NCBI GenBank assembly: GCA_964293155.1
Contig: CAXYYA010000041.1
Span: 1-28,462, forward strand
Reading direction: 5' to 3'
Source: JAQVEB01 sp028698105
GTDB lineage: Bacteria; Bacteroidota; Bacteroidia; Bacteroidales; Dysgonomonadaceae
Length of the DNA stretch: 28,462 bases
Shown here piece by piece: positions 21,858 through 28,462 of this stretch (its first letter is position 1; each line of letters begins with the position of its first letter). A program made the translations under genes and the position numbers. The notes below the pieces were generated by a model. That model ran no database searches, had not been told where the DNA came from, and was given only the letters and a program-made list of their open reading frames with translations.

Positions 21858-23594
21858 ATGAAAAAATACATCGTAATAGCTGCCTTATTAGCGTCCACCG
21901 GCATTTTCGCCCAACAGCAGGATTCCTTGCTTCGCCGCCAAATGGAACTGGAACGCGAATTTAACCCCACGTTGCAAGATGCCAATAAAATCACATCGCT
22001 CCCGGCGTTGCGCGAACCTACGGTGAAAAAAGCCAACACGGCATATTCCAATTGGGCCGGACGCACCACGCCGCCGCTGGAAATTGCTATGCCCCGCCCG
22101 GGAAGCATCATGACCGATATACCTTATGACTTGAAGAAAGGCTATATCTCGCTCAATGCGGGAAATTATGCGAACATTGACGGCGCGCTGGGTTACCGGC
22201 TTATCGAGAACGCGAAGCAAACGCTCGGATTCCTGTTTTTGCACAACTCCGCCAACGGCGACATAAACTATGTGCAGGAAAGTGATCCTTCGAGCAACAA
22301 GGCGTTTTTTATGGACAATCATGGACAATTGAAATACGAACATGCTTTTGATGCGTTTAAACTTGGGTTGCTGGGAGCATACACGCACTCCGCGTTCAAT
22401 TATTACGGGAACACGTTTGGCGACACGCGCATTTACGATATCGAAAATCAGGCATTGGGCGTAGCCAACGTAAAAATAGACGTATCTTCATCGAAATCGG
22501 ACTGGTTGAATTACGCCGGATTGCTCGATTTCAGGAACTTCACTACAAAATATGGCAGTGTCCCTGGAGAAAACGGGATGAAAGGAAATCAGATTGAAGC
22601 GATGGTGGGCCTGAACAAACCTTTTGAGGAATGGAACAGTACCGTAGGTGTGGACGGCCGGTATTTCGGCGTGTTTTACAACGATAACAGCTTGCCGGGC
22701 ATTTATAACTTCCAGTTGATCAGCGCTTCTCCTTATGTCGGATTCGACGGATACAACTGGAAAGCCCGCTTGGGGGCCGATGTGCTTTTCCAATTTTCAA
22801 ACGACAACGCCATACGTGTCGTGCCCAACGCATCGTTATCGCTCAACGTCACCGAAAAATCGTCGTTATACGCAAATATAAAAGGCGGGATTGACGATAA
22901 CACTTATCTGAATACAATGATGGAATCGCGCTATATTCAACCTATGGCTTCGGTAAAACCGTCGTTTTCCATCGTGGATATTGAAGCCGGCGCAAAGATT
23001 GGAGAAGTGCCCGGATTCCGTTTCGATATTTTCGGCGGTTTCTGCAAAACCGACGACGAACATTTTTGGGTGTTGGATAATCATTATGTAGATGATATGC
23101 TTATCGGGACAGAAATTTGGGCCGGATGGATTACAAAAGAAATACTAAAACCCGTTTATGGAAACCTTTCTCGCGCACACGCGGGCGCGATGATCCAATC
23201 GAATATCTGGGCGCCGCTCAACATTGCGTTGCGGGTGAAAAAGAATTTCTATACGGTAAACAATGCTTTGTACCGTGACGCGCAGATTTCAGACGCAAAA
23301 GCTTATAATTTACCTGGAATCGAGACCGACATAAGCGCCGATCTTCAGGCAATGAGCAATCTGAAATTCACACTGAATTATTACTTTAAAGGCGATCGTT
23401 GGAGCTATTTTAAAGGAGAAAACGTGAAAATGACGAACATCAACGACCTGAATCTTGGTGCAATTTACCAAATTAACGATGCGCTATCCATCAACCTGAA
23501 AGCCAATAATCTTTTGTTCCAAAAGTACGATATTTGGTACGGTTATCCGGCGCAAGGATTCAATGCAATGGGCGGATTTACGTTTAAATTCTAA
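21858..23594 (+). CDS. Outer-membrane beta-barrel protein (TonB-receptor-like barrel without plug)
   Basis: 578 residues. Signal peptide MKKYIVIAALLASTGIFAQ, then a periplasmic N-terminal stretch (about 20-85) with the conserved EREFNPTLQDANKI. From about residue 90 amphipathic beta-strands alternate to the last residue, ending GGFTFKF with a terminal Phe typical of barrel recognition. It lacks a plug domain and a TonB box that I can recognise, so a porin-like or scaffold role is likelier than active transport. It probably belongs with the TPR protein upstream. The stop codon merges with a GC-rich dispersed repeat. Confidence 0.8.
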   Translation: MKKYIVIAALLASTGIFAQQQDSLLRRQMELEREFNPTLQDANKITSLPALREPTVKKANTAYSNWAGRTTPPLEIAMPRPGSIMTDIPYDLKKGYISLNAGNYANIDGALGYRLIENAKQTLGFLFLHNSANGDINYVQESDPSSNKAFFMDNHGQLKYEHAFDAFKLGLLGAYTHSAFNYYGNTFGDTRIYDIENQALGVANVKIDVSSSKSDWLNYAGLLDFRNFTTKYGSVPGENGMKGNQIEAMVGLNKPFEEWNSTVGVDGRYFGVFYNDNSLPGIYNFQLISASPYVGFDGYNWKARLGADVLFQFSNDNAIRVVPNASLSLNVTEKSSLYANIKGGIDDNTYLNTMMESRYIQPMASVKPSFSIVDIEAGAKIGEVPGFRFDIFGGFCKTDDEHFWVLDNHYVDDMLIGTEIWAGWITKEILKPVYGNLSRAHAGAMIQSNIWAPLNIALRVKKNFYTVNNALYRDAQISDAKAYNLPGIETDISADLQAMSNLKFTLNYYFKGDRWSYFKGENVKMTNINDLNLGAIYQINDALSINLKANNLLFQKYDIWYGYPAQGFNAMGGFTFKF

Positions 23595-23627
23595 AGCCCC
23601 TCTAAATCTCCCCGAAGGGGAGACTTT
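23594..23627 (+). repeat. GC-rich dispersed repeat after the barrel gene
   Basis: AAGCCCCTCTAAATCTCCCC followed by GAAGGGGAGACTTT. Same unit and orientation as the copy at 13377-13409. It begins on the last base of the stop codon and could act as a terminator hairpin. Confidence 0.8.
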
Positions 23628-23632
23628 ATAAA

Positions 23633-23800
23633 ACAACAAAAGAGGCTGTCTCAAAAGCATCACTGTAGTTTCATTTTGTCATGTTGAACGAAGTGAAACA
23701 TCTATATTGTCAAGCTAAACAGATTCTTCATTTCGCTAAAGCTCCATTCAGAATGACAATTTGATAGCAGATTTTACTTTTGAGACAACCTCTTTGTTGT
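23633..23800. mobile_element. MITE-like element with ~25-bp terminal inverted repeats
   Basis: The left end (AAAGAGGCTGTCTCAAAAG at 23639-23657) and right end (CTTTTGAGACAACCTCTTT at 23777-23795) match at 18 of 19 positions as inverted repeats. Similarity extends outward through ACAACA/TGTTGT with one extra base. The 120-bp interior has no ORF and contains a second imperfect inverted repeat (GTCATGTTGAACGAAGTGAA against a right part with CATTCAGAATGACA). It is a non-autonomous element or a large bidirectional terminator between two convergent genes. No flanking target duplication is obvious. Confidence 0.65.
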
Positions 23801-23819
23801 AAGTCACACTTAGTGAGTT

Positions 23820-24584
23820 TTACTCCGAAATCCCCGCCATTTCAGGATCAATCATAATGCGACCGCAATATTCGCATACGATAATTTTCTTGCCCAGCTT
23901 AATGTCCATTTGTTTTTGAGGCGGAATTTTGTTGAAACAACCGCCGCATGCGCCGCGTTGGATGGGCACGATGCCCAGGCCGTTGCGCGCATTCTTGCGA
24001 ATACGTTTAAACGCAGTGAGCAAACGAGGTTCAACGCTTGCTTCCATTTTTTTGGCTTTATCGCGTATTTTTTCTTCTTGTGCCTTGGTTTCACCCACAA
24101 TATCGTCGAGTTCTTTTTTCTTTTGCTCCAAGTCAAGCGTCTTTTCCTTTAACTGCTCGTTGGCGGTGTCAACCTGTTCCTTGATGCTTTTCGTATCTTG
24201 GGTGAATTCCCTGATTCGTTTCTCGGCAAGTTCAATCTCCAGCGTTTCAAATTCAATCTCCTTCGAAAGATGGTCGTACTCCTTGCTGTTACGCACATTA
24301 TCAATCTGTTTGTTATATTTCTCGATCTTTGCCTTGCTGGTTTCTATTTTACCTTTCTGTTGATTGGCAGCTTCGGCAATTTCTTTCAAATCGAGCTCGA
24401 ACTTGTTGATACGGGTGCCCAAACCGGCAATTTCGTCGTCCAAATCAGCGACTTCGAGCGGCAGTTCGCCACGCAGGGTCTTTATTCTATCTATTTCCGA
24501 CAGATACGATTGAAGCTTATACAACGTTTTCAGTTTTTCTTCTACTGCAACGTCCTGTACTTCTGTTTTTTTTCTTGTAGCCAT
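23820..24584 (-). CDS. Coiled-coil protein with C-terminal C4 zinc ribbon (CdsZ-like)
   Basis: 254 residues. A long coiled coil (about 15-195, rich in Glu/Lys heptads) is followed by a C4 zinc ribbon: C213, C216 (ACGGC), C237 and C240 (CEYCG). This is the zf-RING_7/CdsZ-type family, whose members are usually encoded beside Nif3-like proteins, as here. The exact role is not firmly established; nucleic-acid or ribosome binding is possible. It is on the minus strand, 151 bp after the Nif3 gene, with a terminator between them. It therefore probably has its own promoter, or is reached by readthrough. Confidence 0.85.
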   Translation of the reverse strand: MATRKKTEVQDVAVEEKLKTLYKLQSYLSEIDRIKTLRGELPLEVADLDDEIAGLGTRINKFELDLKEIAEAANQQKGKIETSKAKIEKYNKQIDNVRNSKEYDHLSKEIEFETLEIELAEKRIREFTQDTKSIKEQVDTANEQLKEKTLDLEQKKKELDDIVGETKAQEEKIRDKAKKMEASVEPRLLTAFKRIRKNARNGLGIVPIQRGACGGCFNKIPPQKQMDIKLGKKIIVCEYCGRIMIDPEMAGISE

Positions 24585-24650
24585 ATTATTTTGATTTTTA
24601 ATGTTCTTTCGTTACTCGGGAAAGACGAGAGATCCCGCGTTTCCATCTAC

Positions 24651-24697
24651 AAAAAAATGCAGTAATCAAACGGCACGGAAACCGTTTCATTACTACA
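24651..24697 (-). terminator. Rho-independent terminator of the Nif3-like gene
   Basis: On the minus strand TGTAGTAAT pairs with ATTACTGCA (one G-U). A single G/G mismatch and then AAACGG/CCGTTT form the upper stem, with an 8-base loop. Seven Us follow. This is the strongest terminator in the window. Confidence 0.85.
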
Positions 24698-24735
24698 TCA
24701 TCTGCAATCGGCAGGAACCAGTCAGACCGCCATTG

Positions 24736-25830
24736 TTACAAATATTTCACGGGATTCGAATCGAACGCCGATTTATGTAATGCAAAGGTAGGATATTTTT
24801 TCGAAATGACATCGAAAAAGATGTCTTTTGTGCAAATTTCCGATTCGTAATGCCCTACAACCGCGAGCAATAACCGTCCTTCCACATCGTAGAAATCATT
24901 GTATTTAGCTTCGCCCGTAATAAAAGCATCGGCGCCGTAGGCTATCGCCTCGGGAATGAGAAAAGCGCCTGCCCCGCCGCACAAAGCCACATCGCGAACC
25001 TCCCTGTTCTGCAATTTGGTATGACGAATGGTGGGCAGGTTAAACACATCTTTCAGCAGATACAGAAATTCCTGCTCCGGCATGGGTTCGGGCAACACGC
25101 CCACTACACCGCTTCCGGCTTGTTTCCAATCGTTTTCCAACGGATAGAAATCGTAGGCCGGTTCTTCGTAAGGATGCACGGCGATGAGCGTACGCAGCAC
25201 TTCCGATTGCTTATATCGGGGCAAAACGGTTTCGATGCGCACCTCTTTTTCGTAATGCAAATCCCCTACCTCACCTACAAACGGGTTTGCGCCATCCTGC
25301 GCCCTAAAAGTGCCTTCGCCAACCAAATTAAAACTGCACGAATCGTAATTCCCGATGTGTCCTGCACCTGCGTTGAACAACGCCGTGCGCACAAATTCGG
25401 CATACGAATCGGGCACAAAGGTAACCAGTTTCAGCAACTGTCCTTTTTGCGGACTCAGTACACGCACTTGTTGCAGACCGAGCATCCCTGCCAGCTTGTA
25501 ATTCACCCCGTCCTGTGCGTTATCGAGGTTAGTGTGCGCGGCATATACGCAAATATCGTTTTTGATGGCTTTTATCATGCAGCGCTCCACGTAATTACGC
25601 CCCGTCATTGATTTAAACGAGCGAAAGGCCAGCGGATGATGCGAAATGATGAGGTTACATCCCAATGAAACGGCTTCTTCCACCACATTTTCGGTAACAT
25701 CAATACACAACAAGGCACCTTTAGCTTCCTGATTTACATCGCCCACCTGAAGACCGCTGTTATCGAAATCTTCCTGAAGAGAAAGGGGAGCCAACTGTTC
25801 AATGATTTGAAGAATATCTTTGATGCGCAT
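24736..25830 (-). CDS. Nif3-like dinuclear metal-centre protein
   Basis: 364 residues, the long form with an inserted PII-like domain (about 130-230). The metal-binding residues of the family are visible: H64-H65 in ISHHPL, D103 in AHTNLDNAQDG, and H327 and E331 in VVGHYESE. The N-terminal EDFDNSGLQVG (20-30) is also typical. It forms toroidal hexamers with two metal ions per subunit. The family (YbgI/YqfO) is often described as GTP cyclohydrolase I type 2, but this activity is disputed. Its partner zinc-ribbon gene lies downstream. Upstream lies the hairpin array at 25874-25924. Confidence 0.9.
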   Translation of the reverse strand: MRIKDILQIIEQLAPLSLQEDFDNSGLQVGDVNQEAKGALLCIDVTENVVEEAVSLGCNLIISHHPLAFRSFKSMTGRNYVERCMIKAIKNDICVYAAHTNLDNAQDGVNYKLAGMLGLQQVRVLSPQKGQLLKLVTFVPDSYAEFVRTALFNAGAGHIGNYDSCSFNLVGEGTFRAQDGANPFVGEVGDLHYEKEVRIETVLPRYKQSEVLRTLIAVHPYEEPAYDFYPLENDWKQAGSGVVGVLPEPMPEQEFLYLLKDVFNLPTIRHTKLQNREVRDVALCGGAGAFLIPEAIAYGADAFITGEAKYNDFYDVEGRLLLAVVGHYESEICTKDIFFDVISKKYPTFALHKSAFDSNPVKYL

Positions 25831-25873
25831 AATAAGTACGGTAAAACAATTAGTGATACAATTTAGAAGATAT

Positions 25874-25924
25874 GTTCCGCTAAGGCGGAACTATCGGACG
25901 AAGTCCTTATCGCGTAAGCTTATC
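25874..25924. repeat. Array of three small hairpins separated by TTATC
   Basis: Hairpin 1 is GTTCCGC-TAAG-GCGGAAC (25874-25891) followed by TATC. Hairpin 2 is GGAC-GAA-GTCC (25896-25906) followed by TTATC. Hairpin 3 is GC-GTAA-GC (25912-25919) followed by TTATC. On the minus strand the spacer reads GATAAG. It lies in the divergent promoter region of the Nif3 and PNGase genes. Confidence 0.6.
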
Positions 25925-25975
25925 CATTAAATTACTTAAACACGGTTTGATGCACAAATATAACCCGTTTTTTTG

Positions 25976-25983
25976 TATTTTTG
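25976..25983 (+). promoter_or_regulatory. Candidate -7 box for the PNGase gene
   Basis: TATTTTTG matches TAnnTTTG, 31 bp before the ATG. A TTTG exists upstream but at non-standard spacing. Confidence 0.45.
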
Positions 25984-26014
25984 TCGATAACATCCAAAAT
26001 AATCGGCATCGTTT

Positions 26015-27247
26015 ATGAATAAAACATTATTTTTTAGCCTGTTACTTGTTACGGCATCGTTTTCTGTTTTTGGGCAAAACCGGATGAAGAAACCGGTTGA
26101 AGCGCCTGTTTTTGATAATACGCCCGTTCTTTTTAACCCTTCCGACTATCCCGACGGATTGGTGGAAAAAAACGGCCTGATTTATTTGGGAAACGGACGC
26201 ATCGTGCTGAAAAAGATCCGCGTGCCCAAGTTTAAACGATATACGCAAGCCGAAATAAAAATATCGCTGGTTTCCAACGGCGACCCGTGGGACAAGGCGG
26301 GTTCCTGCTTCGTGATCCCGAAATCTTCGAAAATCTCCATGATGGATATTGCCCGGAATGCGGCCAGGTATCCGCAACAGGACACGTTGAAATACGAAAA
26401 ACTCAGCGGCATTGTTCAGGGAAAAGATTATTTGCCCACCGTGGAGCTGATGCGTTTTATGACGCCTTTCGGCGTGGGGCATTTCAGCAACAACAACGAT
26501 GCCGTTTCGGCAAAACGCCGTCCGGTTTACGTGGACGGATGGGCAAAAAACGCTTCGTGGCAACAAGATATTTCCGACCTGCTGCCCCTGCTCGAAGGCG
26601 AAGTTTACGTGGGCGTTTTCATTGATACGTGGACAAAAGAGGGTTACAAGGTTGATGTGAAATTTTCGTTTACCGAAAGCGCGTTGCGCTGCGATAAAAA
26701 GCCGAAACTGCACGTTGAGCCGTTAATTAATACCGTTTATTACATCGGACAAAAGCATCCCGATATTTTTTCGCGCAAAGATGTTCCCGTATCGTTTACC
26801 GTTCCCAAAGGCGCAAAAAACGTCCGCCTCAAATACATTGCCACGGGGCACGGCGGACACTCGGGCGGCGATGAATTTCGTCCGCAAAAGAATATTTTGC
26901 GTATCGACGGACGCGAGGTTCTCAACTTCACACCGTGGCGAACCGACTGCACATCGTTCCGGCGGTTCAGCCCCACTTCGGGCGTATGGTTGCAAAAACG
27001 AACAATTGCCTACATCAGCGACGAAGGCAAACGCGCCGAAAAAGAGATTGAAGAACCATTGGCATCGTCCGACTTGTCGCGCAGCAACTGGTGTCCGGGT
27101 AGCGATGTTCCGCCCGAAGAGGTTAATTTACCGAATCTTGCCGCAGGCAATCACATGCTTACCATCAGCATTCCCGAATCTACGCCAATTTCCGGCAACA
27201 AACTCAACCATTGGCTGGTATCGGCGTATTTGGTGTGGGAAGAGTGA
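26015..27247 (+). CDS. PNGase F-like peptide:N-glycanase (secreted)
   Basis: 410 residues with a signal peptide (cut near FGQ, residue 20). It matches the two eight-stranded domains of Flavobacteriia PNGase F, which cleaves the Asn-GlcNAc amide of N-glycoproteins. Motifs: GDPWDK with D93 (PNGase F D60), RFMTPFGVGHF (about 147-157), FIDTW with D204 where PNGase F has E118, GHGGHSGGDEF with E287 (E206), FTPWRTDC and SDLSRSNWCPG. The Glu-to-Asp change at 204 keeps the charge with a shorter side chain and may alter rate or substrate. An extra ~27-residue stretch (321-347) precedes the SDLSRSNW block. It is probably periplasmic or secreted. It is not part of a recognisable polysaccharide-utilisation locus here. 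Confidence 0.9.
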   Translation: MNKTLFFSLLLVTASFSVFGQNRMKKPVEAPVFDNTPVLFNPSDYPDGLVEKNGLIYLGNGRIVLKKIRVPKFKRYTQAEIKISLVSNGDPWDKAGSCFVIPKSSKISMMDIARNAARYPQQDTLKYEKLSGIVQGKDYLPTVELMRFMTPFGVGHFSNNNDAVSAKRRPVYVDGWAKNASWQQDISDLLPLLEGEVYVGVFIDTWTKEGYKVDVKFSFTESALRCDKKPKLHVEPLINTVYYIGQKHPDIFSRKDVPVSFTVPKGAKNVRLKYIATGHGGHSGGDEFRPQKNILRIDGREVLNFTPWRTDCTSFRRFSPTSGVWLQKRTIAYISDEGKRAEKEIEEPLASSDLSRSNWCPGSDVPPEEVNLPNLAAGNHMLTISIPESTPISGNKLNHWLVSAYLVWEE

Positions 27248-27323
27248 AGACGGGTTGCGAGGTGCGAGGTACGCGTTATATTCATGGAATAACCTGATGT
27301 GAAACTCGCAGCGCCCGATTATT

Positions 27324-27486
27324 TCATTGCCAATCCCCGTCTTCCAACCGGAACAAATCGTTCACGCTTATTTCGAAAATATGCGCCATTTTCAGCGCCA
27401 ACGTTGTTGAAGGGTTGTACTTCCCCAATTCAATGGCGTTGATGGTTTGACGGCTTATAGTCGATTTTTTTTATTTGATTCTTCAT
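27324..27486 (-). pseudogene. Broken small HTH regulator (Cro/C1 type)
   Basis: The start (ATG at 27486, MKNQIKK) and end (ISRQTINAIELGKYNPST, then LALKMAHIFEISVNDLFRLE, stop at 27324) of a short XRE regulator are both recognisable. The segment that should lie between them, roughly LRxERxxTQxxLAxxxGV (helices 1-2 of the HTH), is missing, and the two parts are one base out of frame next to a run of eight As. The gene cannot make a working DNA-binding domain. Such regulators of about 65-70 residues are often paired with a small membrane protein; none is seen. Confidence 0.75.
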
Positions 27487-27709
27487 TTATTATTGACTTC
27501 TTACAGAAAAATACACCGTTAAAATACAACCAGATAAACATCTTATAAAGAGACAATTAATATCAAAATGAGCGTTAAATTTATTCATAGGTATTGTTTC
27601 GCATAAAATTTATTAATTCCTTTGTCCTTATAATTTCTGAATTAATAACTCTTTTAATTTAAAGAAAATGTAAAAGTATTCTATTTATTTTTTTACGATT
27701 TGTTTTTTA
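27487..27709. other. AT-rich gap before the lipoprotein-like gene
   Basis: Nothing recognisable except the nonsense-interrupted start at 27668. The whole end of the window from here is clearly richer in A and T than the rest. Confidence 0.4.
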
Positions 27710-28291
27710 ATGTCATCACTTTTTTTTATTCAATGTAATAAAAGTGATGAAACTGTAAAAGTTGAGGATAAGGTTTTATCCACTGATTTGATTGATGTTT
27801 ATAAAACAACAAAAGATTTATACTCATCAAAAATAAATTTATGGAATATGAAAAATAAATTTCAGGCTCAAACCAGATCGGGGGTGGACACTACAAACAG
27901 TGGAACATGGGAATTTATAACCTTCAAGAATTTACCTGATGTTTTTGCTCTTATTGACAAACAAGACGATAAAAAAACATCTGTTTATTATATGGAGGGG
28001 GAGACTATTGTGTCTCAATACTCTATAGTCATTAATAATGAAGACGACATAATTAAAATAAAATATACAGATATTGTAACAGGAAATGAGTCCTTTCTCT
28101 TTATAGGAAAAGATGGAAATCTGATCTCAGATGCAGAATTTAGAAGCTCAAAAGGCCAAGCAACTATGGATTGCATAACTGATGCATACACCAATCATGG
28201 ATGGACATCCGTTTTTACATGGGTTGCAACAGCATTTGTACCTGAAGTAGCTGCAGGCATTGCAGCCGGGTGCGCCGTGAAAAACTTATAA
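27710..28291 (+). CDS. Unrecognised lipoprotein-like protein with hydrophobic Cys-containing tail
   Basis: 193 residues from the ATG at 27710. That start leaves only SSLFFIQC before the likely lipidated Cys9, too short for a signal. The same frame upstream (27674-27709) encodes KYSIYFFTICFL, which together would make a normal lipoprotein signal, but the codon after the upstream ATG (27668) is TAA. I therefore list the shorter start, and the gene may be disabled. The middle (about 15-150) is charged, beta-rich and unknown. The C-terminal 39 residues run from C155 through a Gly/Ala-rich hydrophobic stretch (AFVPEVAAGIAAGCAVKNL) with C188, unlike a normal lipoprotein end. A 36-residue membrane peptide follows 10 bp later. 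Very AT-rich, so probably acquired. Confidence 0.55.
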   Translation: MSSLFFIQCNKSDETVKVEDKVLSTDLIDVYKTTKDLYSSKINLWNMKNKFQAQTRSGVDTTNSGTWEFITFKNLPDVFALIDKQDDKKTSVYYMEGETIVSQYSIVINNEDDIIKIKYTDIVTGNESFLFIGKDGNLISDAEFRSSKGQATMDCITDAYTNHGWTSVFTWVATAFVPEVAAGIAAGCAVKNL

Positions 28292-28301
28292 CAAAATAGT
28301 T

Positions 28302-28412
28302 ATGATTAAAAAAGTCATCTATTATGTTTCATTTCTTACAGGAATTATCCTTGTATATCTATTATTCAAAGGAGGTTATGCTGTATCGGGAATAATCGGA
28401 TTATTTGTATAA
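28302..28412 (+). CDS. 36-residue membrane peptide
   Basis: The frame reads MIKKVIYYVSFLTGIILVYL, then LFKGGYAVSGIIGLFV, stop TAA at 28410. Two Lys precede one hydrophobic helix, then a glycine-rich hydrophobic tail. It starts 10 bp after the upstream gene and is probably co-translated with it. The size and composition would fit a small membrane partner, an immunity peptide or a hydrophobic toxin, but nothing decides between them. Confidence 0.5.
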   Translation: MIKKVIYYVSFLTGIILVYLLFKGGYAVSGIIGLFV

Positions 28413-28462
28413 GTAACTTTTCATAATTAAGCAGCATAATGTGCATAGTTAATTTTCAAATC

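Noticed and set aside
24585..24735. Small structured RNA between the Nif3 and zinc-ribbon genes
   Set aside because: The main structure is a textbook terminator; the remaining short stem (CGGGA/TCCCG) is too weak to call an RNA.
25021..25611. 196-codon plus-strand frame inside the Nif3-like gene
   Set aside because: Antisense shadow; the Nif3 metal motifs are on the other strand.
26042..26713. 223-codon open frame on the minus strand inside the PNGase gene
   Set aside because: Antisense shadow of a well-supported gene; no family features.
1..28462. CRISPR array, tRNA, rRNA or replication origin
   Set aside because: The repeats are dispersed palindromes without regular spacers, and no cloverleaf, rRNA-like segment or origin features were seen.

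Overview
The window looks like chromosomal DNA from a Bacteroidales bacterium, most likely near Dysgonomonadaceae (Petrimonas/Proteiniphilum-like), although the genus is a guess. The grounds are many TAnnTTTG-type -7 promoter boxes, Bacteroidetes-type protein variants (MetRS with a KISTS loop, Mrp without a CxxC, the CdsZ-like zinc ribbon next to Nif3, AddB-like nuclease) and abundant short palindromic repeats.

Layout. 1-310: start of a divergent SDR oxidoreductase. 453-2531: metG. 2618-3785: two tandem small outer-membrane barrel paralogues, the second with no ATG start. 3916-6955: YfhO-family membrane protein and a TerB-like protein. 6970-10688 (minus): AddB-like nuclease, a decayed AbiEii-type toxin gene and its intact antitoxin. 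10942-12279 (minus): gdhA. 12649-14606: trmB and mrp, joined by an inverted pair of GC-rich repeats. 14728-15350: RelE/ParE toxin-antitoxin pair followed by a diverged second copy of the mrp 3' end. 15588-16550: small membrane-anchored protein and NTF2-like protein. 16565-18205: a four-half-site operator, a Fic protein with Gln at the catalytic His position, and a Nudix hydrolase. 18376-23594: large TPR protein and outer-membrane barrel, separated by a GxxExxY nuclease-fold gene framed by inverted repeats. 23633-23800: MITE-like element. 23820-25830 (minus): zinc-ribbon coiled-coil protein and Nif3-like protein. 26015-27247: PNGase F-like glycoamidase. 27324-28412: AT-rich accessory end with a broken HTH gene, a lipoprotein-like gene with a stop at its apparent second codon, and a 36-residue membrane peptide.

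How it fits together. The backbone is housekeeping: translation (metG, trmB), Fe-S delivery (mrp), DNA repair (addB), nitrogen assimilation (gdhA) and envelope proteins. Small accessory cassettes (two toxin-antitoxin loci, Fic, GxxExxY, HTH remnant) sit in its gaps and are repeatedly bordered by short dispersed repeats. The most interesting structures are the inverted AATCTGCG-type repeats framing the GxxExxY gene, with an apparently empty version at 18290-18356; the symmetric operator in front of the Fic gene; and the duplicated mrp tail beyond the toxin-antitoxin pair. No rRNA, tRNA, CRISPR array, transposase or integrase was seen.
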